This document shows, piece by piece, positions 1 through 10,163 of a DNA stretch of 64,000 nucleotides; position 1 is the stretch's first letter, and every line of letters starts with the position of its first letter. Made by a program: the position numbers and the translations under genes. This DNA is from Nilaparvata lugens (Eukaryota; Arthropoda; Insecta; Hemiptera; Delphacidae): positions 58,503,441 through 58,567,440 of the forward strand of contig NC_052508.1 of assembly GCF_014356525.2 (NCBI RefSeq). The letters are read 5' to 3'. The notes beneath the pieces are model-generated. The model had not been told where the DNA came from. It saw only the letters and a program-made list of their open reading frames with translations, and ran no database searches.

Positions 1-124
1 TGAAAATAATATTTTAAATTCATCATTATGAATAATCATTAAATTATTATAATAATTTATTGATGATAATAGAATAATCTTGTAACCCACTTGTGCAGTG
101 GACATTTCCGGCAAAATGCAAGTG

Positions 125-235
125 CATGGTGTTGATGACGGTTAATGGACATTGTTGTTGCTAGTTGCTGTTTGTTGAGTTTGTTACTGTACATCGTTTG
201 ATATCTTTGAATAGAACTAGTTAATAATAACTAGT
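125..235 (+). repeat. ~111-bp direct repeat, copy 1 (partner 3713-3827)
   Basis: This block recurs at 3713-3827 with a few substitutions and a 4-bp insertion. Both copies end in a hairpin with 8-bp arms (ACTAGTTA/TAACTAGT) around the loop ATAA. The second copy overlaps the end of a pogo-like coding relic. This first copy may therefore be the 3' end of another copy of the same element, or one of a pair of repeats bracketing it. Confidence 0.7.
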
Positions 236-1095
236 GACTTGAATTTCAAAAAAATTGAATTGGGGTGAATAAAACAGCTAGTTTACAAGTTATATTCATT
301 GAGCACTCTAATTTTTGTCTTTGTTCCATAGTTCCAATAATTGATTAACATATGATAATTGTTTTCAATACAAACTTCTTTCAAATTAATAAAAAGTTGC
401 ATGATTATTTATTCATTTTTCTTTACTCAATTCCAAATGCTTTTTAATATTTATTAAAATGATTATCCACATCTATTAACCATTATGTTGAAAATTGATC
501 ACACATAGATCGTTGCCTAAAGAAAATAGTGTTTGTTTTTGACAGAGTATAGTTTTCACATTGACTAGCAGAATTTGCTGCCAGTGGCAGTAGTAGTAGC
601 AGCAGTGGGTGCAGTGGGTGCGACTCATGGAGTCATGTTGTGTGTAAAGTTTACTTTGCTGTGATTTTTATTGGTTTTATACTTGATTTTATGAGGTGAG
701 TACATATTTTTAGGTCAGATATTTATTTTACACATCCTAACTTCGTAATTGCTACAAAACTGCTCAAAAAAAAAAAACTGCTAAAAAAACATGGATTAGT
801 GTTTTTATGGTTTGTAGAGACAAGTTACTTCACTGGCTACGTTCTCTGACCGATTTCGCCATCTTGGATTGCTAGACAAGAAAACTATGAGATGCGCCGT
901 TTCACCCTGACAGAATAGGAAAGATGCCCACTGAAATCTGGTATACATGCCGCACACTGATTTGGAAAGAAATTATATGCATATGGCTATTAATATTCGA
1001 ATCTCTAGTTTTGTTTTCATCAATGATTAATGTTTTAGTTTCAAATAGTGGAAAATAGTTTTCTTTTATTTTGTCAGTTAAAGGCATCTCATATT
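236..1095. other. non-coding AT-rich stretch
   Basis: I see no supportable gene here. There is a short AGT/AGC-rich patch around 580-625 and a poly-A run near 765-777. Confidence 0.5.
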
Positions 1096-1119
1096 TTTTA
1101 GACTGTTTTATTTCCAGCA

Positions 1120-2320
1120 TTGCTCAAGATGCCAATGTTTTATAAAATAAAACCTGGGGCCGAACCTTGTGGGCAATGGGATCCCGAGCGACTGAAGGAA
1201 ACAATAAACAGAATTCAAGCCAGGGAAATCTTTTTACAGAGAAGCAGAACGCTATTAAAGAGAAAAATGCAAAGCTGGAGAACAGACTCTCCTGGTCATG
1301 GCCAGTTCATGTGAGTTCATGGCCACGGTCATGTGAGTTCATTTTAATCACAAGTTTAATGATTATTTTATATAATACTTGGGGTATTATTGGAACCTTC
1401 TTTGTTATTATAAGCCGAGATTCAGTAGAATGAGAAGTTCAATATTCACATTTACAGTCCCATGGTGCACATTCACATTCAACTGAATGTCGTGCTAAAT
1501 GTAGTTTACTTTTCCAGATAGCCTTGGCCCAGATAATGAAACATGCTTTGTTAAACACATCCAAGCACTGGGAAATTCTGGGTTCTGCCCTGGCCAGAAA
1601 ACTGTAAGGAAAATGGTGTACAAGTTTGCGGTTGCTCTTGGCATCAAGTTGAGCGTTTGTAAAGCAGAAGGATTGTCACTGTCAATGTCAAGGTTTGACA
1701 AGAGCTGCTGTGAAACAGTTTTATGACCTGCTTGAGAGTGAGATAAAATCCCATAACCTTCAAGATAAGGCACAGAATATTGTAAATGTCGACGAAACTA
1801 GAGTCCAGTTAATTAACAACATTGGGAAAGTTGTTGCAAAAAAAAGAGATCTCAAGTAGTGACAAAAATTACAACTGGGGAAAGGTCCACATCATCATGG
1901 ACCCCCACCCCTGGGCCGTCACGTGAGCCAAACACTCCCAAAAAACCCTGGAAACGTAAGGCCGCTATGGGCGAGTTCTCACCATCCAGTCACCCAAACA
2001 CCCCTAATCCTTCAGAACCGCAGGAGAAGAAATGCAATCTGCATAGATTGAACCATAGGAAGAAATGCTTCCTACAAAGGAAAAAACTTGAAACCAGAGT
2101 TTCAGGATGGCCTTCCTCCAGGATCAACTGTTTTCAATAAACCCAAAATCAGCCTATATAAATTCAGAAATATTTTCTAACTGGTTTAGGGATTAGTCCT
2201 CCTGGACAAACAACTCTCATTCTTGATGAACATGTGTCACATTGCTCTTCTATTTCCCTTCTTGAGCTTGCTGAACAGAATGAAGTTTTGTTACTCTGTC
2301 TGCCCCCACACATAACATTC
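1120..2320 (+). pseudogene. pogo-like transposase relic, N-terminal and central part
   Basis: Scattered frames read as a pogo/Tigger-type DDE transposase, a nuclear enzyme that cuts and pastes its own element. The N-terminal part starts at the ATG at 1129 (MPMFYKIKPGAEPCG) and resembles a helix-turn-helix region. A segment after a splice-acceptor-like TTTTCCAG near 1515 continues the DNA-binding half (HIQALGNSGFCPGQKTVRKM). First catalytic Asp: NVDET near 1785. Second: ILDEHVSH near 2225. The frame then stops at LCLPPH, where piggyBac-like sequence takes over. Several frameshifts and stops, and an odd Pro-rich block at 1885-2100, show it is dead. Its C-terminal part resumes at 3461. Confidence 0.75.
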
Positions 2321-3450
2321 ACTGGTGAAGGAATAACATTCGAAGAGGATGAAGAAAGGAGCCCTCTTCAATATTATACAGACTATTTTGGTGAAAATCT
2401 CTTTAAAATTTCAGCTGATCAAAAAAATTTATATTCTGTGAAAAAAGTGGCAATTCAATCAAAACTGATAGGGCAGAAATGATAAAACGTTTTGGAGTGC
2501 ATCTTGCATTTTGATAGGCATCTTGCATTTTCCTAGAATTCTTATGTATTGGGAGCAGAATACAAGAATCCCACTCATAGCAAACACGTTCACCTCAAAC
2601 AGATTATTTAAACTCAGGAACAATCTACATGTTGTAGATAACAATGATTGTGGCACCCGGGAGGACAAGCTGTGGAAGGTGAGGCCTGTTATTGACAAGG
2701 TGAGAGAAACATTCTTGTCTTTACAGCAAGAAGAGCATAGATGAACAGATGATCCCTTTAAAGGGCAATCATACATGAGACAATTTGTGAGAAATAAGCC
2801 CAACAGGGTTGGGCTTGAGAATTTTATTCAATGTGGGGTTTCTGGAATCATATATGACTTTGAAATTTATCAGGGGAGAAGCACTGGGATTAGTGCTCGA
2901 TACAGACAGTTAGGACTTGGTGGCTCAGTTATAATGAGGCTGTGTGAGCACATTCCAGGAGGGTGTGGTTATAAGGTGTACTTTGTTAACTTTTTCACAT
3001 CCTTATCACTGTTAAGGACTTGACTGAAAAAAAGATTTTTCTGTTGGAACTATAAGGGCAAATAGATTGAAAAACTTCCATTGCAGTCAGAAACTGAATA
3101 AAAAAAGGAAGAGGGGCAATTTATGTTTGAATGAAAATGAAAAAAAATCTTTATTAGGTGGAGATTCTGTTACTGCGGAGGAAGACCTGTGTGTTGTCTG
3201 CTGGCTTGACAATGGGGCTGTCACATTGGTCTCATCATATGTGGGTGCGGGAACTACTGTCAAGGTGAGAAGGTGGAGCACAGCCAGGAAGGAAAATTTG
3301 GATGTAGTGAGACCAGCTATTGCCAAAAACTATGGCGCATTTATGGGGGGAGTTGATAAAATGGAATTTCTACAGTAAACATTAAAAAAGTGATCACCCA
3401 CATGGTTGAGCTAGCCGTGTGTAATTCCTGGCTGCTCTACCTCTTTAGAA
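2320..3450 (+). pseudogene. piggyBac-like transposase relic inserted in the pogo relic
   Basis: Fragments in several frames follow the order of a piggyBac (PGBD-type) transposase: an SPLQYYTDYF start region (~2365), NLHVVDNND and KLWKVRPVIDKVRE (~2625-2700), GVSGIIYDFEIYQG (~2835), VYFVNFFTSLSLL (~2980; the usual second catalytic Asp, as in DNFFTS, reads V here), and a late block with AVTLVSSYVG and AKNYGAFMGGVDKME (3210-3365), where GGVD carries the expected third catalytic Asp. Frameshifts, stops and at least one changed catalytic residue make it non-functional. I found no clean TTAA-flanked termini at the junctions, so the insertion has lost its ends or arrived by another route. Confidence 0.75.
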
Positions 3451-3460
3451 CAATAAAAGG

Positions 3461-3733
3461 TTGAAGACCACTGCTTTAAATCATGATTGTGCTGCTGATG
3501 CCTGGAATGTCTCCCACCCAGGGCAAATTTTAAATCTGTACAACATGGCTGGACTAGTGAAAATAGTATTTGAAAAAGCTACTATAGTTGAAAACGCTGT
3601 GGAAGGGTTCAGGGCCACAGGGATTCACCCCTTCAATCCCCAAAAGTTCATCAATGCTGATTTTACTCCATCAGAAGTCACTGACCCGGACTACGTGGAT
3701 AAATATAATAGACATGGTGTTGATGATGGTTAA
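3461..3733 (+). pseudogene. pogo-like transposase relic, C-terminal part
   Basis: The frame reads AWNVSHPGQILNLYNMAGLV, then a GFRATGIHPFNP block and a PSEVTD block. This is the usual C-terminal end of pogo-type transposases (SNPGR...YDVAGL...GF..TGI.PFNP). It continues the relic that breaks at LCLPPH near 2310, so the piggyBac-like segment lies between the two halves of one ancestral ORF. The stop codon lies within the direct repeat at 3713-3827. Confidence 0.75.
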
Positions 3734-3827
3734 TGGAGATTGTTGTTGCTAGTTGCTGTTTGTTGAGTTTGTTTGTTACTGTACATCATTTGATATCTTT
3801 GAATAGAACTAGTTAATAATAACTAGT
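3713..3827 (+). repeat. ~115-bp direct repeat, copy 2 (partner 125-235)
   Basis: Second copy of the repeat at 125-235, with an extra GTTT in the middle. It ends in the same 8-bp-arm hairpin and borders the THAP-like exon that begins at 3834. Confidence 0.7.
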
Positions 3828-3833
3828 ATCAAA

Positions 3834-4000
3834 ATGCCAAATAAAAACAAAATTAAATTATGATGCATCCTAGGATGCGAGAATGTAGTGAATGTGAATG
3901 AAGCTTTAAGTAGTGAAAATACCATCAATTTCTACCATTTTCCTAAAAAAATTAGCAGGAAGAACGAATGGATAAAGTTCGCTATGTTAGGAATTCCTGG
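3834..4000 (+). pseudogene. THAP-like zinc-finger exon
   Basis: From the ATG at 3834 the frame gives MPNKNKIKL, an in-frame TGA, then CILGC, FYHFPKK and RKNEWIKF. This is the C-x3-C, FHxFP and R..W pattern of a THAP DNA-binding domain, found at the N-terminus of P-element transposases and cellular THAP proteins. It ends at a canonical donor, GTAAGT at 4001. Spliced in phase to the first repeat unit at 4143, the next residues would include WCMLHTY, which could supply the missing C-x2-H zinc ligands. The in-frame TGA argues for decay or a mis-sited start. Recognition of the domain is mine and untested. Confidence 0.5.
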
Positions 4001-4092
4001 GTAAGTACAATATTTATTAAAATTAGACCTACAATTAGAGGAACATCAACTTATAGTCTTTGGTGTATGACTGAAGATAGATGAAATGAGTG

Positions 4093-5502
4093 GAAATATT
4101 CTATGTATGACTGAATATACCAATGATTGGAATGTTTTTCAGGGGATGCGAACTGGTGTATGCTTCATACATATGAACACGGAGAGATCAGCATGCCTGG
4201 CGTCAAAAGATAAGAATAATACGCCCTTGCTCATTGGCAGAAGAACTCGTTTCTTAAAGGTAAGGTATTGCTCAGGAGACGAGATGGCCGATGCCCTGGC
4301 CAGGGATCAACGGTTTGCCAGGGCACCAATCAGACCGTCTATGTCGCAGCAACAACATGGGCAAGCTGCCCATAGAAATATTCTATGTATGACTGAATAT
4401 ACCAATGATTGGCATGTTTTTCAGGGAATGAGAACTGGTGTATGCTTCATACATATGAACTCAGAGAGATCAGCACGCCTGGCGTCAAAAGATAGGAATA
4501 ATACGCCCTTGCTCATTGGCGGAAGAACTCGTTTCTTAAAGGTAAGGTATTGCTCAGGAGACGAGATGGCCGATGCCCTGGCCAGGGATCAACGGTTTGC
4601 CAGGGCACCAATCAGACCGTCTATGTCGCAGCAACAACATAGGCAAGTGGCCCATAGAAATATTCTATGTATGACTGAATATACCAATGATTGGCATGTT
4701 TTTCAGGGGATGCGAACTGGTGTATGCTTCATACATATGAACTCGGAGAGCTCAGCACGCCTGCCATCAAAAGATAAGAATAATATGCCTTTGCTCATTG
4801 GCGGAAGAACTCGTTTCTTAAAGGTAAGGTATTGCTCAGGAGACGAGATGGCCGATGCCCTGGCCAGGGATCAACGGTATGCCAGGGCACCAATCAGACC
4901 GTCTATGTCGCAGCAACAATTTGGGCAAGCTGCCCATAGAACTATTCTATGTATGACGGAATATACCAATGATTGGCATGTTTTTCAGGGAATGCGAACT
5001 GGTGTATGCTTCATACATATGAACTCAGAGAGATCAGCACGCCTGGCATCAAAAGATAGGAATAATATGCCCTTGCTCATTGGCAGAAGAACTCGTTTCT
5101 TAAAGGTAAGGTATTGCTCAGGAGACGAGATGGCCAATGCCCTGGCCAGGGATCAACGGTATGCCAGGGCACCAATCAGACCGTCTATGTTGCAGCAACA
5201 ACATGGGCAAGCTGCCCATAGAAATATTCTATGTATGACTGAATATACCAATGATTGGCATGTTTTTCAGGGAATGCGAACTGGTGTATGCTTCATACAT
5301 ATGAACTCGGAGAGATCAGCATGCCTGGCGTTAAAAGATAAGAATAATACGCCCTTGCTCATTGGCGGAAGAACTCGTTTCTTAAAGGTAAGGTATTGCT
5401 CAGGAGACGAGATGGCCGATGTCCTGGCCAGGGATCAACGGTTTGCCAGGGCACCAATCAGACCGTCTATGTCGCAGCAACAACATGGGCAAGTGCCGCT
5501 TG
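4093..5502 (+). repeat. five tandem 282-bp units, open in frame (ORF 4086-5567)
   Basis: Units begin at 4093, 4375, 4657, 4939 and 5221, spaced exactly 282 bp (94 codons), so a 493-codon frame runs through all copies. Each unit contains a candidate acceptor (TTTTTCAG, first at 4141-4142) and donor (AAAG|GTAAGG, first at 4260). These bound a 117-bp exon-like block and a 165-bp intron-like block, both multiples of three. Copies differ at scattered sites, both synonymous and non-synonymous (K/R, T/M, R/G, F/Y), with no frame lesions. Either this is a young satellite whose frame is open by chance, or it is a tandemly duplicated exon. The product has no domain I recognise. Confidence 0.85.
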
Positions 5503-5867
5503 CCACCAACAAACAATGTTGGCACCAATTGACAAACACGGACAAACGCGGCTTCCCAAGCCCCTGACCTCTAGGCTTCGAGACAACCAAAACCTCACCT
5601 ACTCCTCACTACCTAATGTGGCACAATACAGTGCAGGCTACCCACAGCACCACATTCCCCAACCCTACGTCCCATCCATATCATGGATGGTGGGTGTGGT
5701 AGGGGGCTAATTCAGTGATGATATGTGACCTTAAAGTAGAGTGTTTATTATTATACTAATTAATTATTGAACGTCTGTATCAAATTACTAATTATTGTAT
5801 AATATACAATATCTACACAACACTTCTATCAATGATTTGTTACTGGCTTTCTGTTTTCTCTCCCATC
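5503..5867. other. unassigned sequence after the repeat array
   Basis: Overlapping short frames continue to about 5710 (for example LPNVAQYSAGYPQ) without a recognisable domain. The rest is AT-rich and empty. Confidence 0.4.
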
Positions 5868-6469
5868 AATATTAAAGAGGTCGAGCTTGTGTTTCCTGTA
5901 ACAGGGCACAGTATTTTGCCTGCTGATAGAGTTTTTGGATTAATTGAAAAGGAAATTGGAAAATCGAAATCATTTCTGATCCTGAACAGTACATCAATGT
6001 TGTGAAAAACTATTCTACTATAAAAAAACTTGGTGATGAGATCTGCAAAGATTTTGATTGGGAAGAAGAAAAGGATCGGTTAGTGAAGCCTCCAGGAAAG
6101 CTACATTTCAAACTTTCAACCTGTAAAAGAATTTATGTGAAGAAAATAGGAATGAAATGCATTGTTGAAGGTGAGCCGGCCTACAAAACAAGGAACTATT
6201 CATTTCGTTCTATAATGAAACCCTCTAAACTTATTACTGAAATGTGTCCCAGAGAAATACTGAGATCCAACACAACAAAGATGGTGAAAAAACGAAATGT
6301 AAATACATTGTTGGGAAAACATTATGGAGACAACTGGAGAGACTTTGATTTTCTACAACATTTCAAAGATATGATTGATGGTACTGTAGATAGACCAACA
6401 ACTAATGAAGAAGATGAATATGAATTGATTTGTGAGCAACAAGAAGAACCACCAATTTTCACAATTTGA
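5868..6469 (+). pseudogene. DUF7869-type protein, C-terminal relic
   Basis: The frame starts at VELVFPVTGHSILPADRVFG, shifts once near 5970, then continues as KNYSTIKKLGDEICKDFDW to the stop at 6467-6469. It is collinear with, but clearly diverged from, the C-terminal half of the protein at 8371-10163 (EIVFPITGHSFIPPDRVF, then the KRIYxKK and GDxWxDxxxLxxF blocks). The N-terminal two thirds, including the DxCxGQNxN motif, is absent. It sits about 30 bp before the left TIR of the larger DUF7869 element, so two family members lie head to tail here. Confidence 0.7.
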
Positions 6470-6502
6470 GTACCACATTAATAATTTTTTGTCCTGTTTA
6501 TA

Positions 6503-6538
6503 AGTAGTAATAAAAACTATATTATATTCCTAGAATTT
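6503..6538 (+). repeat. left terminal inverted repeat (copy at 7785-7820)
   Basis: Matches the reverse complement of 11847-11882 at 35 of 36 positions. The inner 31 bp (6508-6538 with 11847-11877) match perfectly. The 1282-bp duplication produced a second copy at 7785-7820, now stranded inside the element. Confidence 0.85.
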
Positions 6539-6545
6539 CCCTAGT

Positions 6546-6735
6546 ATCAAAACTCACAATCTCCATTTTTTGCAAAAATGAGGTTATATATTATTATTAT
6601 TATAGTATTTTCAGCGAGGAATCCGAATATCTATTCCATTGGAGTCAAAACTCACAAGAAACTATTGAAAAACAAGCATGAAAAGTATCCTTAGAGTCAA
6701 AAGTAACAATCTCCAATGGATATTGTGAGTTTTGC
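6546..6735. repeat. left subterminal motif array (duplicated at 7828-8017)
   Basis: Motif copies are at 6546-6564 (exact TCAAAACTCACAATCTCC), 6642-6658 and 6693-6714 (AAAAGTAACAATCTCC), with an inverted copy (GGATATTGTGAGTTTTGC) at 6718-6735. A weaker inverted match occurs near 7049. They are candidate binding sites for the element's own protein. Confidence 0.75.
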
Positions 6736-7088
6736 TTGTGCAGCCAATGAGCGAACAGTATTCCTTAAACTGTCATGGAGGCCTGATTCAGATTGCATTC
6801 TATTCCAACATGAATGTTTAGATTCATATCAAGCATATTTCAATTGGAACTTCAAAAATACTATTTAAAATATTATTTTACATTTTTAAATTGAAACGTT
6901 TTTCCTAAAAATGTTTTTTATATAACATCAATGATATTCATCAGGCACTGAATATCATGTGAGTTTGTAGATCACCTGAGCTGAGACTGTGTAGTGTTCA
7001 GTGCCTAATACCAACTGTTTGTCTTAACTTTGACTAATTTTATTTGTGTGATATTGTGAGTTTGTGAATAATTTAAATATTGTGAAGT

Positions 7089-7757
7089 ATGGAGGCGGCA
7101 GTAACTCCTGTTTCAGATGGGAAAAGTCGAAAAAGGAAGCGGGATCCAAGTTCCTGGAAGAAGAATGTTGAGAAACGCTATTGCCACAAACCAACAACAA
7201 TGCCGATCTACCCTCTGTGCTCTCATGAAAAAGGAACATTTTTATGCAAAACATTGACAATGGGTGATATCAAAGAATTCCATAGTGTGTTCTATACCAA
7301 ACACGATAAACAATTTCAAGACAATTTCCTCCTCAAACATATTGAGGTTAACAAAGTTCAAATAAAACGACCAAAGGCTGGAGTGAACAATGATAGGTCA
7401 GTGCAGTGTAAATATTTTGTAAGGAATTTGTTCCGGTGTGTCTGAAATCTTTCTTAGACATTCTTAATGTATCACGTTTCAGATTGAATCGGATTGCAAA
7501 ATCTTTTCATGAAAAAGGGTTTGTAGAAGAAAATCGAGGGGGGTTCAAAAGTGCAGAAAAATATGACGGACAGAAAGAAAGTGTGATGAACTTTATTAAT
7601 AGGTTCCACATCAGTGAGTCTCATTACTGTAGAGGTAAGTGAAATCATCAATACCTATCAAGTGAATTGAACATTACAAAAATGTATGGGATGTACTGTG
7701 AAGAATTTCCAATGAAACCTGTTAAAGAAAGCTTCTTCAGGATGGTGTTTAATACCA
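7089..7757 (+). pseudogene. DUF7869-type ORF, 5' portion left by tandem duplication
   Basis: The first copy of the 5' coding part starts at ATG 7089 (MEAAVTPVSDGKSRKRKR). It carries the same frameshift (near 7440) and in-frame TGA (7640-7642) as the second copy at 8371. It is cut at 7757, where the duplicated flank (TACCACATTAAT) begins instead of the rest of the coding sequence. Because both copies share these lesions, the ORF was already damaged before the duplication. Confidence 0.85.
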
Positions 7758-8370
7758 CATTAATAATTTTTTGTCCTGTTTATAAGTAGTAATAAAAACT
7801 ATATTATATTCCTAGAATTTCCCTAGTATCAAAACTCACAATCTCCATTTTTTGCAAAAATGAGGTTATATATTATTATTATTATAGTATTTTCAGCGAG
7901 GAATCCGAATATCTATTCCATTGGAGTCAAAACTCACAAGAAACTATTGAAAAACAAGCATGAAAAGTATCCTTAGAGTCAAAAGTAACAATCTCCAATG
8001 GATATTGTGAGTTTTGCTTGTGCAGCCAATGAGCGAACAGTATTCCTTAAACTGTCATGGAGGCCTGATTCAGATTGCATTCTATTCCAACATGAATGTT
8101 TAGATTCATATCAAGCATATTTCAATTGGAACTTCAAAAATACTATTTAAAATATTATTTTACATTTTTAAATTGAAACGTTTTTCCTAAAAATGTTTTT
8201 TATATAACATCAATGATATTCATCAGGCACTGAATATCATGTGAGTTTGTAGATCACCTGAGCTGAGACTGTGTAGTGTTCAGTGCCTAATACCAACTGT
8301 TTGTCTTAACTTTGACTAATTTTATTTGTGTGATATTGTGAGTTTGTGAATAATTTAAATATTGTGAAGT

Positions 8371-10163
8371 ATGGAGGCGGCAGTAACTCCTGTTTCAGAT
8401 GGGAAAAGTCGAAAAAGGAAGCGGGATCCAAGTTCCTGGAAGAAGAATGTTGAGAAACGCTATTGCCACAAACCAACAACAATGCCGATCTACCCTCTGT
8501 GCTCTCATGAAAAAGGAACATTTTTATGCAAAACATTGACAATGGGTGATATCAAAGAATTCCATAGTGTGTTCTATACCAAACACGATAAACAATTTCA
8601 AGACAATTTCCTCCTCAAACATATTGAGGTTAACAAAGTTCAAATAAAACGACCAAAGGCTGGAGTGAACAATGATAGGTCAGTGCAGTGTAAATATTTT
8701 GTACGGAATTTGTTCCGGTGTGTCTGAAATCTTTCTTAGACATTCTTAATGTATCACGTTTCAGATTGAATCGGATTGCAAAATCTTTTCATGAAAAAGG
8801 GTTTGTAGAAGAAAATCGAGGGGGGTTCAAAAGTGCAGAAAAATATGACAGACAGAAAGAAAGTGTGATGAACTTTATTAATAGGTTCCACATCAGTGAG
8901 TCTCATTACTGTAGAGGTAAGTGAAATCATCAATACCTATCAAGTGAATTGAACATTACAAAAATGTATGGGATGTACTGTGAAGAATTTCCAATGAAAC
9001 CTGTTAAAGAAAGCTTCTTCAGGATGGTGTTTAATACCAATTACAACATAGGATTTGGCTCACCACGCACTGATGTGTGTTCCCAATGCCTTCAGCTGGA
9101 TGAGAAAATCAAAATAGCTCCTGATGAAGAAACTAAATCTACTCTGAAATTTGATAAATCAGTGCATAATAAGAGAGCTAATGCATTTTATGACAAATTG
9201 AAAGAAGACCGCGAAGACCTGCTTATCATATCATATGACTGGCAAAAAAATCTACCACTTCCCAAGATTCCGGATCAAAGTACTTACTACAGTAGACAGA
9301 TTTATTTTTACAACTTCACTGTTGTAAAAGGAAACAGTAAGAGTGATTTGACAGCACAGAATGTTACATCATATTGCTGGATGGAGAATCAGTTTTCCAA
9401 AGGAGTTAACACCATTGCATCATGTTTGTATGATACTCTTACTTTAACAGATTTTAGTTCATATAAATATCTCCGGTTAGTATCTGATGGATGTTCAGGT
9501 CAGAACAAGAATTCAATTTTGATCACAATGTGCCATTACTGGCTTGCAAATAATGCACCACCTCACATCAATGAAATGGAAATTGTGTTTCCAATCACAG
9601 GGCATAGTTTCATTCCACCAGACAGAGTGTTTGCATACATAGAAAAAAAAAATAGGAGTCATGAAACGATTCTAACTTTTGAACAGTTGAAAGACATTGT
9701 CAGTGAACATTCAACACTGAAAACATTGGGCCAGGACTGTGTTTTGTACAATTTCAAGGATGCAATGAAAAATGTCATGAAATCCACACCAAATTGGCAT
9801 TTCCAAATATCGAAAATCAAAAGGATTTATATAAAAAAAACTCGTTCCACCATTCACTCAAGGGGGGATTTGTTTTATATGAACGATTTGAATGAATATC
9901 GATCCCTCTTCATGAAGAATAAGACAGCCGCTAACTTTCTAATCTTCCAGACACCAGAAGGTAATCCAATTTCAACAGAAAAGAAACGTGACGTAGCAGC
10001 TCTATTAACCAAGCACTTTGGAGATAAGTGGCATGATATTGAAAAACTTGCATTTTTCTCTCATCTGATAAATGGACAGCAAACAACAGATGAACAGCAA
10101 AACAATGATTTCATTGAAAATGAGTGTGAACTTCTTGAGGACTTACCTGGCCAACTCATTTAA
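8371..10163 (+). pseudogene. DUF7869-type transposase-like protein (one frameshift, one TGA)
   Basis: Reads about 598 residues from ATG 8371. There is a basic N-terminus (KSRKRKRDPSSWKKNVEKR), then a frameshift at GTGTGTCTG (~8723), an HTH-like segment (FLDILNVSRFRLNRIAKSF), an in-frame TGA (8922-8924), and then an uninterrupted 404-codon frame from 8949. That frame holds a C-x2-C pair (VCSQC), then SYDWQKNLPLP (Asp at 9237), SDGCSGQNKN (Asp at 9486) and GHSFIPPDRVF (Asp at 9621), followed by an IEKK acid. The three ordered acidic motifs resemble an RNase H-like nuclease core; this is inference. The family is usually annotated only as DUF7869. The lesions make this copy probably inactive. Confidence 0.8.

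Larger units (their letters stand above)
6471..9039 (+). repeat. 1282-bp tandem duplication (6471-7752 and 7753-9034)
   Basis: Two head-to-tail copies, offset exactly 1282 bp. I noticed only two substitutions between them: AAGG/ACGG near 7422/8704 and ACGG/ACAG near 7567/8849. The 5-bp string TACCA occurs at 6471, 7753 and 9035, so the breakpoints share microhomology. The unit carries 32 bp of flank, the left TIR and the first part of the ORF, so it arose after the element had inserted. Confidence 0.93.

Noticed and set aside
4086..5567. 493-codon ORF as an ordinary protein-coding gene
   Set aside because: It consists of five copies of a 94-codon unit. The frame is open because the unit length is a multiple of three, and internal splice-like sites make a plain single-exon gene unlikely. 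Reported as a repeat.
7024..7260. 78-codon minus frame repeated at 8306
   Set aside because: Antisense shadow of the DUF7869-type ORF; it appears twice only because of the tandem duplication.
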